From Pseudomonas sp. SID14000 (GTDB taxonomy: Bacteria > Pseudomonadota > Gammaproteobacteria > Pseudomonadales > Pseudomonadaceae), in the NCBI RefSeq assembly GCF_002165135.1, contig NZ_NFZQ01000007.1, positions 186,001-250,000 on the forward strand: 64,000 nucleotides of DNA, given 5' to 3'. Positions 17,516-27,097 of the stretch are shown here, one piece after another. Each line of letters begins with the position of its first letter. The first letter of the stretch is position 1. The notes below the pieces were generated by a model. That model made no database searches and was not told where the DNA came from. It was given only the letters and a program-made list of their open reading frames with translations. Both the position numbers and the translations under genes were made by a program.

Positions 17516-17957
17516 AGGTCCTTACCGGTTTTTCCGTTGGGGAGGGGGTGCCCCGGATTAGGGCACCTTAAGGAACTGACCCATGTGGTTTTTGAGAGTT
17601 TTAGATCGATCTGTTATATGAGGTTGGAGTGAAGGGGATGGCGTTGGATTTGTTGTGGCTTTGAGACCGAGCGCCGCCCGCGCGGCGCTTCGCGGGACAA
17701 GCCCGCTCCCACATTTGTTGCAACGTGCCGAACCTGTCAGGCCATGGTTGTCAGCCTTGTTGCCTTGACGCGATTTCCCGGCTGGCGCTACCGCCGCCTC
17801 GCCAGTCTCAAACTCTCCACCAAAGCGGGCAACGCCTCTCCCACAGGCATGGCCACGTTGCAACAAAATGTGGGAGCGGGCTTGTCCCGCGAAGCGCCGC
17901 GCGGGCGGCGCTCGGTCTCAAAGCCACAACAAATCCAACGCCATGCCCCCGGGCTTA
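17516..17957. other. 442-base gap with a long inverted-repeat element
   Basis: No gene is supported here. The left ~110 bases precede the NAGGN operon and should contain its promoter (AT-rich stretch near 17590-17620). The rest is filled by the inverted-repeat element at 17638-17944. Small open frames inside it, on both strands, are made of repeat sequence and are not called. Confidence 0.8.
17638..17944. repeat. Long composite inverted-repeat element, copy 1
   Basis: Arms 17638-17727 and 17854-17944 are inverted copies identical over 90 bases, except for one extra base in the right arm's A run. They contain the REP-like GCGGGACAAGCCCGCTCCCA and end with TTGCAACGTG. The spacer is exactly 126 bases and begins CCGAACCTGTCAGGCCATGG. 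Copy 2 at 35851-36128 has the same plan, the same spacer length and a related spacer sequence. The outermost part of the arms differs between copies yet matches within each copy. Confidence 0.88.
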
Positions 17958-19922
17958 TCACTTGCCTCGAATCAACCTGCGCAAGGCAAACCGGTTCGGA
18001 TGGCACGCCTCCGCCACCGCCCGTGGCAACGGCAGCGGTTCCCCGCACACCCACGCCGCCACCAGTTCGCCGCTCAAAGGCGCTGTGATCAACCCGCGCG
18101 AGCCATGCCCGCTGTTCACATACAACCCATCCAGCCAGGGGCAGGCCACATCCGGCACCTGCCGTGCATCCCGGCCCAGCACTGCGTAGGCCTCGGCGAA
18201 CGCCTGCGCATCCGCCACCGGCCCGACGATCGGCAGGTAATCCGGGCTGGTGCAACGGAACGCCGCACGCCCCTGCAATTGCCCGGGGGCCAGCTCTGCG
18301 GTGCCCAGGCGCTGGGCCAGGTCGGCCGAAATCTCGTCCAGCAATGCCAGGTTGCCCTGGTGCTCGGCCACCGTCGGTGCCAGGTCTTGGCTGTGGAAAT
18401 CGAAGCTCGCGCCCAGGGTATGTTCATCGCCGCGCGGCGGCGCTACATAGCCCTCCGCGCACAGCACGGTGCGCAGCGCGCGGCTGCCGGCGGTGGCCGG
18501 CAGGCGGGTGATCTGCCCACGGATGCGCTTGAGCGGCAACTTCGCGCATGGCTCGAAGCGCCGTACGTCGGCGGCACCGGCCAGGACCACCACCGGCGCG
18601 CTGGCCAGCAGGCGTTCGCCAGCCCAGGCTTGCCACTGCTCGTCGACCTTGCGCAACTCCAGCACTTCCTGGTGCGTCAACAGGCGAACACCTGGGTGCT
18701 GCAACTGCTGCTGGCACAGCGCTGGCGGGTGTACCCAGCCACCTTCGGGATAGAACAGTCCACCAGCTGGCAAAGCCACCCCGGCGATAGCTTCGGCTTC
18801 TGTACGTTCCAGCGAGTGCAGCAGGCCATGTTCGAAGGCGGCGGCCAGTTTGCCCTGGCGTTCGGCTTCCTTGCTGTCGAACGCCAGTTGCAGCACGCCA
18901 CAGGCATCCCAGTCGCGGCCGCGTTGCAGGCGCTCCAGCTGGCGCCGCGTGTAGCCGAAACCGGACAGGATCATCTGCGACAGCGCCGTGCCATGGGCGG
19001 ACAGCTTGAGGTACAGCACCCCTTGCGGGTTACCTGAAGCTTCCTGTGCCGGGGTGTCGTGGCGTTCCAGCACGGTAACCTGCCAGCCACGCCGTGCCAG
19101 GCTGGCGGCGGTTGTGCTGCCGGCGAGCCCGGCGCCTATCACCAGCGCTTCACGCGGCCCCGGTGGGGCCGCCGGGCGCGCGTACCACGGCGCGCCGGGG
19201 CAGGACACGGGACCGACGTAGGCGCCGTTCATCACTTCCCATTTCTTGCCGATGCCCGGCACCTTCCTCATGGCGAAGCCGGCGTCGACCAGGCTGCGGC
19301 GTACCCAGCCGGTGGTGGTGAAGGTGCCTAGCACCGTACCCGGGTATGACAGCCGCGCCAGTTGCGCGAACAGCTGCGGGGTCCACATGTCGGGGTTCTT
19401 GGCCGGGGCGAAGCCGTCGAGGAACCACACATCGATCTGTGCATCGAGTTGCGGCAGCTGTTCCAGTACGTCGCCTATCAGCAAGGTGAGGGTGACCCGG
19501 CCGTTGTCGAAGGTGAACTGCTGGAAGCCCTGGTGCACCGCCACGTACTGTTCCAGCAGGGGCTGGCTGTAGGCCGCCAGCTCCGGCCACAGGCGCACGG
19601 CGCGGGCCATGTCTTCGTGACCGAGGGGGTACTTTTCGACGCTGACGAAATGCAGGCGGGCCTCGGCGTGGGCGTGTTGCTCGAACAGTTGCCAGGCGCA
19701 GTAGAAATTCATGCCGGTGCCGAAACCGGTTTCGCCGATCACCAGACAGGCGTGCGGGGCGAGGGCGGCGAAACGTTCTGCCAGGCGGGTTTGCCCGAGA
19801 AACACGTGACGGGTTTCCTCGATGCCTTCGTTGACCGCGAAATAGACGTCGTCATATTGCCGCGAATGGGGGCGGCCCTGGTCGTCCCAGTCGATCTGGG
19901 CGTGCTGGAGGAGGGTGGACAT
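17958..19922 (-). CDS. mnmC: tRNA 5-methylaminomethyl-2-thiouridine biosynthesis bifunctional protein MnmC
   Basis: A 654-aa bifunctional enzyme that finishes mnm5s2U at the wobble position of tRNA Lys/Glu/Gln. The N-terminal methyltransferase half has LVIGETGFGTGMNF (SAM site) and VWFLDGFAPAKNPDMW. The C-terminal FAD oxidoreductase half begins ALVIGAGLAGSTTAASLARR and has the domain-closing motif VNSGHGSRGL. The start at 19922 (MSTLLQHAQIDW) is chosen because the known N-terminus aligns there; upstream in-frame codons add only non-conserved sequence. Divergent from pap, with a 127-base shared upstream region. Confidence 0.95.
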   Translation of the reverse strand: MSTLLQHAQIDWDDQGRPHSRQYDDVYFAVNEGIEETRHVFLGQTRLAERFAALAPHACLVIGETGFGTGMNFYCAWQLFEQHAHAEARLHFVSVEKYPLGHEDMARAVRLWPELAAYSQPLLEQYVAVHQGFQQFTFDNGRVTLTLLIGDVLEQLPQLDAQIDVWFLDGFAPAKNPDMWTPQLFAQLARLSYPGTVLGTFTTTGWVRRSLVDAGFAMRKVPGIGKKWEVMNGAYVGPVSCPGAPWYARPAAPPGPREALVIGAGLAGSTTAASLARRGWQVTVLERHDTPAQEASGNPQGVLYLKLSAHGTALSQMILSGFGYTRRQLERLQRGRDWDACGVLQLAFDSKEAERQGKLAAAFEHGLLHSLERTEAEAIAGVALPAGGLFYPEGGWVHPPALCQQQLQHPGVRLLTHQEVLELRKVDEQWQAWAGERLLASAPVVVLAGAADVRRFEPCAKLPLKRIRGQITRLPATAGSRALRTVLCAEGYVAPPRGDEHTLGASFDFHSQDLAPTVAEHQGNLALLDEISADLAQRLGTAELAPGQLQGRAAFRCTSPDYLPIVGPVADAQAFAEAYAVLGRDARQVPDVACPWLDGLYVNSGHGSRGLITAPLSGELVAAWVCGEPLPLPRAVAEACHPNRFALRRLIRGK

Positions 19923-20049
19923 GGTTGGCTCGGTTGCAGCGGATGGGCGGATTTTATGCCATCCGGAAGGTTTGCGCAGGCTGTGCCGGACGCTTCGCGG
20001 GCAGAAATGAAATCCGCTAGTCTTGCTTATCCATTGAAGGAGCCAGTGC

Positions 20050-21543
20050 ATGTTCGAATCCGCCGAAATCGGCCACAGCATCGACAAGGAGGCTTACGAC
20101 GCCGAGGTACCCGCTTTACGCGAGGCCCTGCTCGAAGCCCAGTACGAACTCAAGCAGCAGGCGCGTTTCCCGGTGATCGTGCTGATCAACGGCATCGAAG
20201 GCGCCGGCAAGGGCGAGACGGTCAAGCTGCTCAATGAGTGGATGGACCCGCGAATGATCGATGTGCTCACCTTCGACCAACAGACTGACGAGGAACTGGC
20301 CCGCCCGCCGGCCTGGCGCTATTGGCGGGCCCTGCCTCCGAAGGGGCGCATGGGTGTGTTCTTCGGCAACTGGTACAGCCAGATGCTGCAGGGGCGGGTG
20401 CACGGTGTGTTCAAGGATGCCGTGCTCGACCAGGCCATCACCGGCGCCGAACGCCTGGAGGAGATGCTGTACGACGAAGGCGCGCTGATCATCAAGTTCT
20501 GGTTCCACCTGTCCAAGAAGCAGATGAAGGCGCGGCTGAAATCGCTCAAGGACGACCCCCTGCACAGCTGGAAGATCAGCCCGCTGGACTGGCAGCAGTC
20601 GGAAACCTACGACCGTTTCGTGCGCTTTGGTGAGCGAGTGCTGCGCCGTACCAGTCGCGACTATGCGCCGTGGCATGTCATCGAGGGCGTCGACCCGAAC
20701 TACCGCAGCCTGGCGGTAGGGCGCATCCTGCTGGAAAGCCTGCAGGCGGCGCTGGCCAACAACCACAAAGGCAAGCACCAGGGCAACGTTGCCCCGCTGG
20801 GCCGTAGCATCGACCAGCGCAGCCTGCTCGGCGCGTTGGACATGACCCTGCGCCTGGACAAGGCCGACTACCAGGAGCAACTGGTCACCGAGCAGGCCCG
20901 TCTGGCCGGCCTGCTGCGCGACAAGCACATGCGCCGGCATGCCCTGGTGGCGGTGTTCGAAGGCAACGACGCTGCTGGCAAGGGCGGTGCCATCCGCCGC
21001 GTGGCCGCCGCGCTGGACCCACGCCAGTACCGCATAGTGCCGATTGCCGCGCCCACTGAAGAAGAGCGCGCGCAGCCTTACCTGTGGCGGTTCTGGCGGC
21101 ACATTCCGGCGCGCGGCAAGTTCACCATCTTCGACCGCTCCTGGTATGGTCGGGTGCTGGTGGAACGGGTGGAAGGCTTCTGCAGCCCGGCCGACTGGAT
21201 GCGCGCCTACAGCGAGATCAACGATTTTGAAGAGCAGTTGGTGAATGCCGGCACGGTGGTGGTCAAGTTCTGGCTGGCGATCGACCAGCAGACTCAGCTG
21301 GAGCGCTTTGAGGAGCGCGAGCAGATCCCGTTCAAGCGCTACAAGATCACCGAAGATGACTGGCGCAACCGCGACAAGTGGGATGACTATGTCCAGGCGG
21401 TGGGGGACATGGTCGACCGTACCAGCACCGAGATCGCGCCGTGGACGCTGGTGGAGGCCAACGACAAGCGCTGGGCTCGGGTGAAGGTGCTGCGCACCAT
21501 CAACCAGGCGCTTGAGGCGGCGTTTGCCAGGGACAAGAAATAA
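20050..21543 (+). CDS. pap: Polyphosphate:AMP phosphotransferase (PPK2 class, tandem domains)
   Basis: A 497-aa protein with two PPK2 kinase domains. Walker A-like loops are NGIEGAGKGETVKLL (domain 1) and EGNDAAGKGGAIRRV (domain 2); Walker B/lid-type motifs include FDRSWYGRVLVERVEG in domain 2, while domain 1 has the variant FFGNWYSQMLQGRV. The tandem form (class II) phosphorylates AMP to ADP with polyphosphate, as Acinetobacter and P. aeruginosa PAP do. Domain 1 has lost part of the catalytic lid consensus, as is usual in this class. Divergent from mnmC; a REP pair follows the stop. Confidence 0.9.
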   Translation: MFESAEIGHSIDKEAYDAEVPALREALLEAQYELKQQARFPVIVLINGIEGAGKGETVKLLNEWMDPRMIDVLTFDQQTDEELARPPAWRYWRALPPKGRMGVFFGNWYSQMLQGRVHGVFKDAVLDQAITGAERLEEMLYDEGALIIKFWFHLSKKQMKARLKSLKDDPLHSWKISPLDWQQSETYDRFVRFGERVLRRTSRDYAPWHVIEGVDPNYRSLAVGRILLESLQAALANNHKGKHQGNVAPLGRSIDQRSLLGALDMTLRLDKADYQEQLVTEQARLAGLLRDKHMRRHALVAVFEGNDAAGKGGAIRRVAAALDPRQYRIVPIAAPTEEERAQPYLWRFWRHIPARGKFTIFDRSWYGRVLVERVEGFCSPADWMRAYSEINDFEEQLVNAGTVVVKFWLAIDQQTQLERFEEREQIPFKRYKITEDDWRNRDKWDDYVQAVGDMVDRTSTEIAPWTLVEANDKRWARVKVLRTINQALEAAFARDKK

Positions 21544-21558
21544 TCGAAGTTCCTGTTT

Positions 21559-21669
21559 GCCTGTGCCGGCCTCTTCGCGGGTGAACCCGCTCCCACAGGA
21601 ATACCACAGGGCTGAATTTTGTGTGATCCCTGTGGGAGCGGGTTTACCCGCGAAGAGGCCAGAACAGGC
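21559..21669. repeat. REP doublet
   Basis: Arms 21559-21599 and 21629-21669 are inverted copies (GCCTGTGCCGGCCTCTTCGC... and its complement) with a few mismatches and a 29-base spacer. It lies between pap and the EamA transporter gene. Confidence 0.85.
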
Positions 21670-21797
21670 AGCACACCCGCCAAGCCATGCCGCAGAAGAA
21701 TGACCTGATGAATTCTTTTCCCGGCACTCGCCACCGTCTCCGCCCTCCAAGCCCGTAGAATTCAACTACCCCCACCACGGGCTTGATCGAGGATTTT

Positions 21798-22757
21798 ATG
21801 CACACCATTACTGGCCGCTGGGGCTATGGCCTGTTCCTGGCACTTCTGACCGCGCTGCTCTGGGGCATCCTGCCGATCAAGCTCAAGCAGGTGCTGCAAG
21901 TGGTCGACCCGGTCACTGTCACCTGGTATCGCCTGCTGGTTTCCGGTGGCCTGCTGTTCGCCTGGCTGGCCGCCAAGCGCAGGTTGCCTTCCTTCAGCAA
22001 ACTGGCAACCAAGGGCAAGGGCCTGGTGGTGTTGGCCGTGCTCGGCCTGATGGGCAACTACGTGCTGTACCTGATTGGCCTCAAGCTGCTCAGTCCGGGC
22101 ACCGCGCAACTGGTGGTGCAGATCGGCCCGGTGTTGTTGCTGGTGGCCAGCGTGTTCGTGTTCCGCGAACGCTTCAGCCTGGGGCAGGGCATGGGCCTGC
22201 TGGTTCTACTGGCGGGGTTTGGCCTGTTTTTCAACCAGCGCCTGGAAGAGCTGCTGACCTCGCTCGGCACCTATACCACCGGCGTGCTGACCATCCTGCT
22301 GGCCACCAGCATCTGGGTGTTCTATGCGCTTAGCCAGAAACAGCTGCTGACAGTGTGGCATTCGCAGCAGGTAATGATGGTGATCTACCTCAGCTGCGCC
22401 GCGCTGCTGACACCCTGGGCCCACCCGCTGGAGGCGTTGCAGCTGACCCCGGTGCAAGGCTGGCTGTTGCTGGCCTGTTGCCTGAATACCCTGGTGGCCT
22501 ATGGCGCGTTCGCCGAGGCGCTGGCGCACTGGGAGGCGTCGCGGGTGAGTGCCACGCTGGCGCTGACCCCGCTGGTGACCTTTGTCGCGGTGGCGCTGGC
22601 AGCCCTGGTTTGGCCTGAGTATGTGCATGCCGAGGATATCAATGCCCTGGGCTATGTGGGGGCGGTAACCGTGGTGCTCGGCTCGGCGCTGGTGGCACTG
22701 GGGCCGTCGCTGGTGGCCGGGTGGCGGGCGCGCAGGGCGCGGTTGGCCCAGGTCTGA
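21798..22757 (+). CDS. EamA/DMT-family transporter
   Basis: Inner-membrane protein of 319 aa with about ten hydrophobic spans in two similar halves, the drug/metabolite transporter fold. Recognisable EamA features: TALLWGILPIKLKQVLQ with VTVTWYRLLVSGG at the start, and YGAFAEALAHWEASRVSA with LTPLVTFVAVALAALVWPE in the second half. Substrate is not predictable from sequence. The ATG at 21798 is preferred over an upstream TTG because the ribosome site TCGAGGA lies just before it. A single-gene unit, followed by a REP pair that separates it from the converging fumC. Confidence 0.85.
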   Translation: MHTITGRWGYGLFLALLTALLWGILPIKLKQVLQVVDPVTVTWYRLLVSGGLLFAWLAAKRRLPSFSKLATKGKGLVVLAVLGLMGNYVLYLIGLKLLSPGTAQLVVQIGPVLLLVASVFVFRERFSLGQGMGLLVLLAGFGLFFNQRLEELLTSLGTYTTGVLTILLATSIWVFYALSQKQLLTVWHSQQVMMVIYLSCAALLTPWAHPLEALQLTPVQGWLLLACCLNTLVAYGAFAEALAHWEASRVSATLALTPLVTFVAVALAALVWPEYVHAEDINALGYVGAVTVVLGSALVALGPSLVAGWRARRARLAQV

Positions 22758-22772
22758 CAGGCCTGCGCGCTT

Positions 22773-22890
22773 TTGTGGGAGCGGCCTTGTGTCGCGAAAG
22801 GGCTGCAAGGCAGCCCCAGCATTTTTGCATCCAGGCAGAGATCCTGGGGCCGCTTTGCGGCCCTTTCGCGACACAAGGCCGCTCCCACAA
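22773..22890. repeat. REP doublet between convergent genes
   Basis: Arms 22773-22819 (TTGTGGGAGCGGCCTTGTGT...) and 22844-22890 pair with each other; the arms also contain GGGCTGCAAGGCAGCCCC-type inner hairpins. It lies between the stop codons of the transporter gene and fumC, so it may serve as a bidirectional transcription stop. Confidence 0.85.
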
Positions 22891-22917
22891 TGACCGCGTA
22901 ATGGCCTGCTACCCTGG

Positions 22918-24312
22918 TTAGCCCTTGCCCCCCGGGGCCAGCATGTTCTCAGGCCTCACCCACTGGTCGAACTGCTCATTGGTCAGGTACTTCAACTCCA
23001 ATGCCGCTTCGCGCAAGGTCTTGCCTTCGCTATAGGCCTTCTTGGCAATTTCTGCCGCCTTGTCATAGCCAATATGCGGGTTAAGCGCCGTCACCAGCAT
23101 CAACCCCCGCTCCAGGTGCGCCGCCATTTGCCCGGCATCCGGCTCGATGCCCGCCACGCAGTGCTGCTGGAAGTTGCGGCAGCCATCAGCCAGCAATTCG
23201 ATCGACTGCAGCAGGTTGTGGATGATCACCGGCTTGAACACGTTCAGCTGTAAATGCCCCTGGCTGGCGGCAAAGCCGATTGCCGCGTCGTTGCCCAGCA
23301 CCTGGCAGGCCAGCATCGACAGCGCTTCGCACTGGGTAGGGTTGACCTTGCCTGGCATGATCGAGCTGCCCGGCTCGTTGGCCGGCAGGCGTACCTCGGC
23401 CAGCCCGGCGCGCGGGCCGGAACCCAGCAGGCGCAGGTCGTTGGCGATTTTCATCAGGGCCACGGCCAGGGTCTTCAGGGCGCCGGCCAGGCTGGTCAGC
23501 GGCTCGTGGCCGGCGAGGGCGGCAAACTTGTTCGGCGCAGTGACGAACGGCAGGCCGGACAGCGCCGCCAGCTCGGCGGCGACGGCTTCGGCAAAACCAT
23601 GCGGGGCGTTGAGCCCGGTACCCACGGCAGTGCCGCCCTGGGCCAGTTCACATACCGCCGGCAGGGTGGCGCGGATGGCGCGCTGGGCGTAGTCGAGCTG
23701 GGCGACGAAGGCCGACACCTCCTGGCCGAAGGTGATCGGCGTGGCGTCCATCATGTGCGTGCGGCCGGTCTTCACCAGCTTGTGGTGGCGTGCCGACAGC
23801 TCGGCCAGGCCCGAGGACAGTTCGGTGATGGCCGGCAGCAGCTTGTCGTGCACGGCCTGCACCGCGGCGATGTGCATGGCGGTGGGGAAGCAGTCGTTGG
23901 AGCTCTGCGAGCGGTTGACGTGGTCGTTGGGGTGCACGGGCGCCTTGCCGCCACGGCCCTTGCCGGCCAGTTCGTTGGCCCGCCCGGCGATCACTTCGTT
24001 GACGTTCATGTTGCTCTGGGTGCCGCTGCCGGTCTGCCAGACCACCAGCGGGAACTGGTCGTCGTGCTGGCCGTCCAGCACTTCGTCGGCGGCCTGTTCG
24101 ATCAGCCGGGCGATGTCGGCCGGCAAGTCGCCATTACGGTCGTTGACGCGGGCCGCGGCTTTCTTGATCAGCGCCAGGGCATGCAGCACCGCGATGGGCA
24201 TGCGTTCCTTGCCAATGGCGAAGTTGATCAGAGAACGCTGGGTCTGCGCACCCCAGTAGGCGTCCTCAGGAACTTCGACCGGGCCCAGGCTGTCTGTCTC
24301 GATACGGCTCAT
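22918..24312 (-). CDS. fumC: Class II fumarate hydratase
   Basis: Fumarase of 464 aa that hydrates fumarate to malate in the TCA cycle. The iron-independent class II signature [16 protein letters not shown] is present, with the substrate-site segments [23 protein letters not shown] and [11 protein letters not shown]. Full length. Pseudomonads often carry two fumC copies; this one stands alone, so a relation to iron limitation (as with fumC1/sodA) is not shown here. Divergent from the DUF2059 gene with a 156-base gap. Confidence 0.95.
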   Translation of the reverse strand: MSRIETDSLGPVEVPEDAYWGAQTQRSLINFAIGKERMPIAVLHALALIKKAAARVNDRNGDLPADIARLIEQAADEVLDGQHDDQFPLVVWQTGSGTQSNMNVNEVIAGRANELAGKGRGGKAPVHPNDHVNRSQSSNDCFPTAMHIAAVQAVHDKLLPAITELSSGLAELSARHHKLVKTGRTHMMDATPITFGQEVSAFVAQLDYAQRAIRATLPAVCELAQGGTAVGTGLNAPHGFAEAVAAELAALSGLPFVTAPNKFAALAGHEPLTSLAGALKTLAVALMKIANDLRLLGSGPRAGLAEVRLPANEPGSSIMPGKVNPTQCEALSMLACQVLGNDAAIGFAASQGHLQLNVFKPVIIHNLLQSIELLADGCRNFQQHCVAGIEPDAGQMAAHLERGLMLVTALNPHIGYDKAAEIAKKAYSEGKTLREAALELKYLTNEQFDQWVRPENMLAPGGKG

Positions 24313-24468
24313 TCTGTACTCACTCCTGTGTAGTTCGAATTCGCAGTTTAGGCCCTGATTCGACCGAGCGGTTCAGTCGCTCGTCGTGCCACTTGAGCAC
24401 ATCGCCACCACGGCGCAGAATGCTCTACTCCTGAGGTACCCGCCTCCCTCTCTTCTGAAGGAAATGCA

Positions 24469-24993
24469 ATGACCCGTCTCCGTGTCCTTTGTGCCGCCGT
24501 TGCCCTGGCTTGCGCCAGCGGCCAGGTACTCGCTGCCACCGCCAGCCACAACGCTGCTGCCGAGAAGTTCCTGACCCTGGCCAACGCCGACAAGCTGGGC
24601 ACCCCGGTGTACATGCAGGTCCAGCAGATGTTCGCCCAGCGTTTCGCCCAGACCAAGGCCCCGGCCGCCAAGCAGCCGGTGCTGGAAAGCTACCAGGCCA
24701 AGGCCAACGCCGCGCTGGACAACGCTATCGGCTGGAACAAGCTGAAGCCGAAGATGGTCGACCTGTACACCCAGACCTTCACCGAGCAGGAGCTCAAGGA
24801 CCTGGTCAAGTTCTACGAATCGCCGCTGGGCAAGAAAGTGCTGCGCGAAATGCCCAAGGTTACCCAGCAGTCGGCCCAGTTGACCCAGCAGAGCCTGGAG
24901 CCAGCGGTACCGGTGGTGAACAAGCTGCTGGATGACATGACCAAGGAGCTGGACCCGAACGCAGGCAAGGCCGCCGCCCCGGCGAAGAAGTGA
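24469..24993 (+). CDS. DUF2059 periplasmic protein
   Basis: A 174-aa exported protein. Signal peptide (LCAAVALACASGQVLA) precedes a mostly helical domain with QVQQMFAQRFAQTK and the conserved FTEQELKDLVKFYESPLGKK, which is the DUF2059 signature. The Lys/Ala-rich tail is low-complexity. Function unknown. The bolA-like gene starts 10 bases after its stop, so the two are likely one operon; a ribosome site (GAAGGAA) lies before the ATG. Confidence 0.88.
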   Translation: MTRLRVLCAAVALACASGQVLAATASHNAAAEKFLTLANADKLGTPVYMQVQQMFAQRFAQTKAPAAKQPVLESYQAKANAALDNAIGWNKLKPKMVDLYTQTFTEQELKDLVKFYESPLGKKVLREMPKVTQQSAQLTQQSLEPAVPVVNKLLDDMTKELDPNAGKAAAPAKK

Positions 24994-25003
24994 GTACACC
25001 GCG

Positions 25004-25300
25004 ATGACCATGCAACAGCGTATCGAACAGCAGCTGGCTGCCCTGGCGCCGCAACACCTGCAAGTGCTCAACGAAAGCCACATGCACAGTCGTGGTCAGG
25101 AGACCCACTACAAGGCAGTGATCGTCAGCGAGCAGTTTGCCGGGTTGAACAGCGTCAAGCGCCACCAGAAGGTGTACGCCACCATGGGTGAGCTGATGGG
25201 GCAGATCCATGCCCTGGCCATCCACACCTACACCGCCGAAGAGTGGGCCAAGGTCGGCGTTGCACCGGCCTCGCCGGTGTGTGCGGGCGGCGGGCACTGA
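25004..25300 (+). CDS. BolA-family protein
   Basis: A 98-aa protein of the BolA/IbaG fold. Family residues visible: ESHMHS (His ligands used in Fe-S binding with glutaredoxins), HYKAVIVSEQFAGLN, and the helix-turn-helix-like RHQKVYATMGELM. BolA proteins partner monothiol glutaredoxins and affect morphology and stress responses. The C-terminal tail (VAPASPVCAGGGH) is not conserved. Overlaps no gene; in an operon with DUF2059. Whether it is the true bolA orthologue or a paralogue cannot be decided from the sequence alone. Confidence 0.88.
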   Translation: MTMQQRIEQQLAALAPQHLQVLNESHMHSRGQETHYKAVIVSEQFAGLNSVKRHQKVYATMGELMGQIHALAIHTYTAEEWAKVGVAPASPVCAGGGH

Positions 25301-25337
25301 AACCTTGCTGTTGTTCTGGTAGAATCCGCAGCATTCC

Positions 25338-25460
25338 GGGGGCCGCTTTGCGGCCCATTCGCGGCACAAGGCCGCTCCTACAGGGATAGCGCAGCCCGTC
25401 GGCTGGTGCATTCCCCTGTGGGAGCGGCCTTGTGCCGCGAATGGGGCGCAAAGCGCCCCC
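25338..25460. repeat. REP doublet between bolA and trhO
   Basis: Arms 25338-25385 and 25413-25460 are inverted copies (GGGGGCCGCTTTGCGGCCCA... and complement), with GC-rich inner hairpins and TTTTTT after the right arm, which makes it a plausible terminator for the DUF2059-bolA unit. Confidence 0.85.
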
Positions 25461-25528
25461 TGCTTTTTTGTCACACTGTCAAACCCGGTCCGCCCCTTAC
25501 GAGGGCAACCACCTGGAGAACCTGCTTC

Positions 25529-26461
25529 ATGTCCCAACCCATCGTCGTCGCGGCGCTGTACAAATTCGTCACCCTGGAAGACTACGTCGAGCTGCGCGAG
25601 CCGCTGCTCAAGACCATGCTCGACAACAACGTCAAAGGCACCCTGCTGCTGGCCCACGAGGGCATCAACGGCACCGTGTCGGCCACCCGCGAAGGCATCG
25701 ACGGCCTGCTGGCCTGGCTGCGCAACGATCCGCGCCTGGCCGATGTCGACCACAAGGAGTCGTACTGCGACGAACAGCCGTTCTACCGCACCAAGGTCAA
25801 GCTCAAGAAAGAGATCGTCACCCTCGGCGTACCTGGCGTGGACCCGAACAAGGCAGTCGGTACCTACGTCGAGCCCAAGGACTGGAACGCGCTGATCAGC
25901 GACCCGGAAGTGCTGCTGATCGACACCCGCAACGACTACGAAGTGGCCATCGGCACCTTCAAGGGCGCCATCGACCCGAAGACCGAAACATTCCGCGAGT
26001 TTCCTGACTACATCAAGGCCAACTTCGACCCCGGCAAGCACAAGAAGGTTGCCATGTTCTGCACCGGCGGTATCCGTTGCGAAAAAGCCTCCAGCTACAT
26101 GCTCGGTGAAGGCTTCGAGGCGGTCTATCATCTTAAGGGCGGCATCCTGAAATACTTCGAGGAAGTGCCTCAGGAAGAAAGCCTGTGGGACGGCGACTGC
26201 TTCGTCTTCGACAACCGCGTCACGGTGCGCCATGACCTGAGCGAAGGCGAGTACGACCAGTGCCACGCCTGCCGTCACCCGATCAATGCAGAGGAGCGTG
26301 CGTCCGAGCACTACTCGCCAGGGGTCAGCTGCCCGCATTGCTGGGACACCCTGAGCGAGAAGACCCGGCGTAGCGCCATCGACCGGCAGAAGCAGATCGA
26401 GCTGGCCAAGGCCCGCAACCTGCCGCACCCGATCGGTTACAACTACAAAGCCGAGGCTTGA
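25529..26461 (+). CDS. trhO: tRNA uridine(34) hydroxylase TrhO (rhodanese domain)
   Basis: A 310-aa YceA-family enzyme that hydroxylates U34 of certain tRNAs on the way to 5-oxyacetyl/methoxyuridine. N-terminal domain [14 protein letters not shown]..., central rhodanese domain with [15 protein letters not shown] and the active-site loop [17 protein letters not shown], and a C-terminal Cys-rich segment ([13 protein letters not shown]) typical of the long form. The start at 25529 is chosen because upstream in-frame sequence is REP-derived. The next gene starts 3 bases after the stop. Confidence 0.93.
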   Translation: MSQPIVVAALYKFVTLEDYVELREPLLKTMLDNNVKGTLLLAHEGINGTVSATREGIDGLLAWLRNDPRLADVDHKESYCDEQPFYRTKVKLKKEIVTLGVPGVDPNKAVGTYVEPKDWNALISDPEVLLIDTRNDYEVAIGTFKGAIDPKTETFREFPDYIKANFDPGKHKKVAMFCTGGIRCEKASSYMLGEGFEAVYHLKGGILKYFEEVPQEESLWDGDCFVFDNRVTVRHDLSEGEYDQCHACRHPINAEERASEHYSPGVSCPHCWDTLSEKTRRSAIDRQKQIELAKARNLPHPIGYNYKAEA

Positions 26462-26464
26462 TGC

Positions 26465-27097
26465 ATGTCTGCACGCCTGATCTATGTGATGGACCCGATG
26501 TGCTCCTGGTGCTGGGGTTTCGCGCCAGTGGCCTCGGCCCTGATCGCCCAGGCACGTGACGCAGGCGTGCCCACTCGGCTGGTGCCTGGCGGGCTTCGCA
26601 CTGGCGGCAGTGCCCTGGACAGCTCCACCCGCAAGTACATCCTCGAACACTGGCAGGCAGTGGCTGATGCCACCGGCCAGCCATTCCGCTTCGAGGGGGC
26701 CATGCCGGAGGGCTTCGTCTACGACACCGAGCCGGCCTGCCGTGCCCTGGTCACCGCCCGCGAACTGGACGCCGAGCGCGTCTGGCCGCTGTTGGCGCTG
26801 ATCCAGCGTTCGTTCTACGAGCAGGGCGTGGATGTGACCATTGCGCCGCAACTGGTCGAGCTGGCCGAACAGGCAGGCTTCGACCGTGCCGGGTTCGCCG
26901 AGGCCTTTGCCCGTGCCGACACCCGCGCCGCTACCGCAGCCGATTTCAGCTGGGCCCAGGACCTGGGCATTGCCGGTTTTCCGACCCTGCTGGCCGAACG
27001 TAATGGCCAACTGGCCCTGCTGACCAACGGCTACCAGCCGCTGGAACGCCTGCAACCCTTGCTCGGCCGTTGGCTGCAGCAGGCCGCCTGTGCTTGA
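26465..27097 (+). CDS. DsbA-family (FrnE-like) thioredoxin-fold protein
   Basis: A 210-aa cytoplasmic protein without a signal peptide. The thioredoxin-fold motif near the N-terminus is MDPMCSWCWGFAP (CSWC), followed by the helical DsbA insert, and the cis-Pro loop is GIAGFPTLLAERNG. This is the FrnE-like group, with a role in thiol exchange or isomerisation; substrate unknown. It is tightly packed: 3 bases after trhO, and its end overlaps the GTG start of the ABC exporter by 8 bases, so the three genes form an operon. Confidence 0.85.
   Translation: MSARLIYVMDPMCSWCWGFAPVASALIAQARDAGVPTRLVPGGLRTGGSALDSSTRKYILEHWQAVADATGQPFRFEGAMPEGFVYDTEPACRALVTARELDAERVWPLLALIQRSFYEQGVDVTIAPQLVELAEQAGFDRAGFAEAFARADTRAATAADFSWAQDLGIAGFPTLLAERNGQLALLTNGYQPLERLQPLLGRWLQQAACA

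Noticed and set aside
17558..18255. Several small frames in the gap upstream of mnmC
   Set aside because: They consist of the inverted-repeat element and REP sequence, continue antisense into mnmC, and show no ribosome sites.
20116..21765. 549-residue minus-strand frame opposite pap
   Set aside because: Shadow of pap; its N-terminal part is REP sequence.
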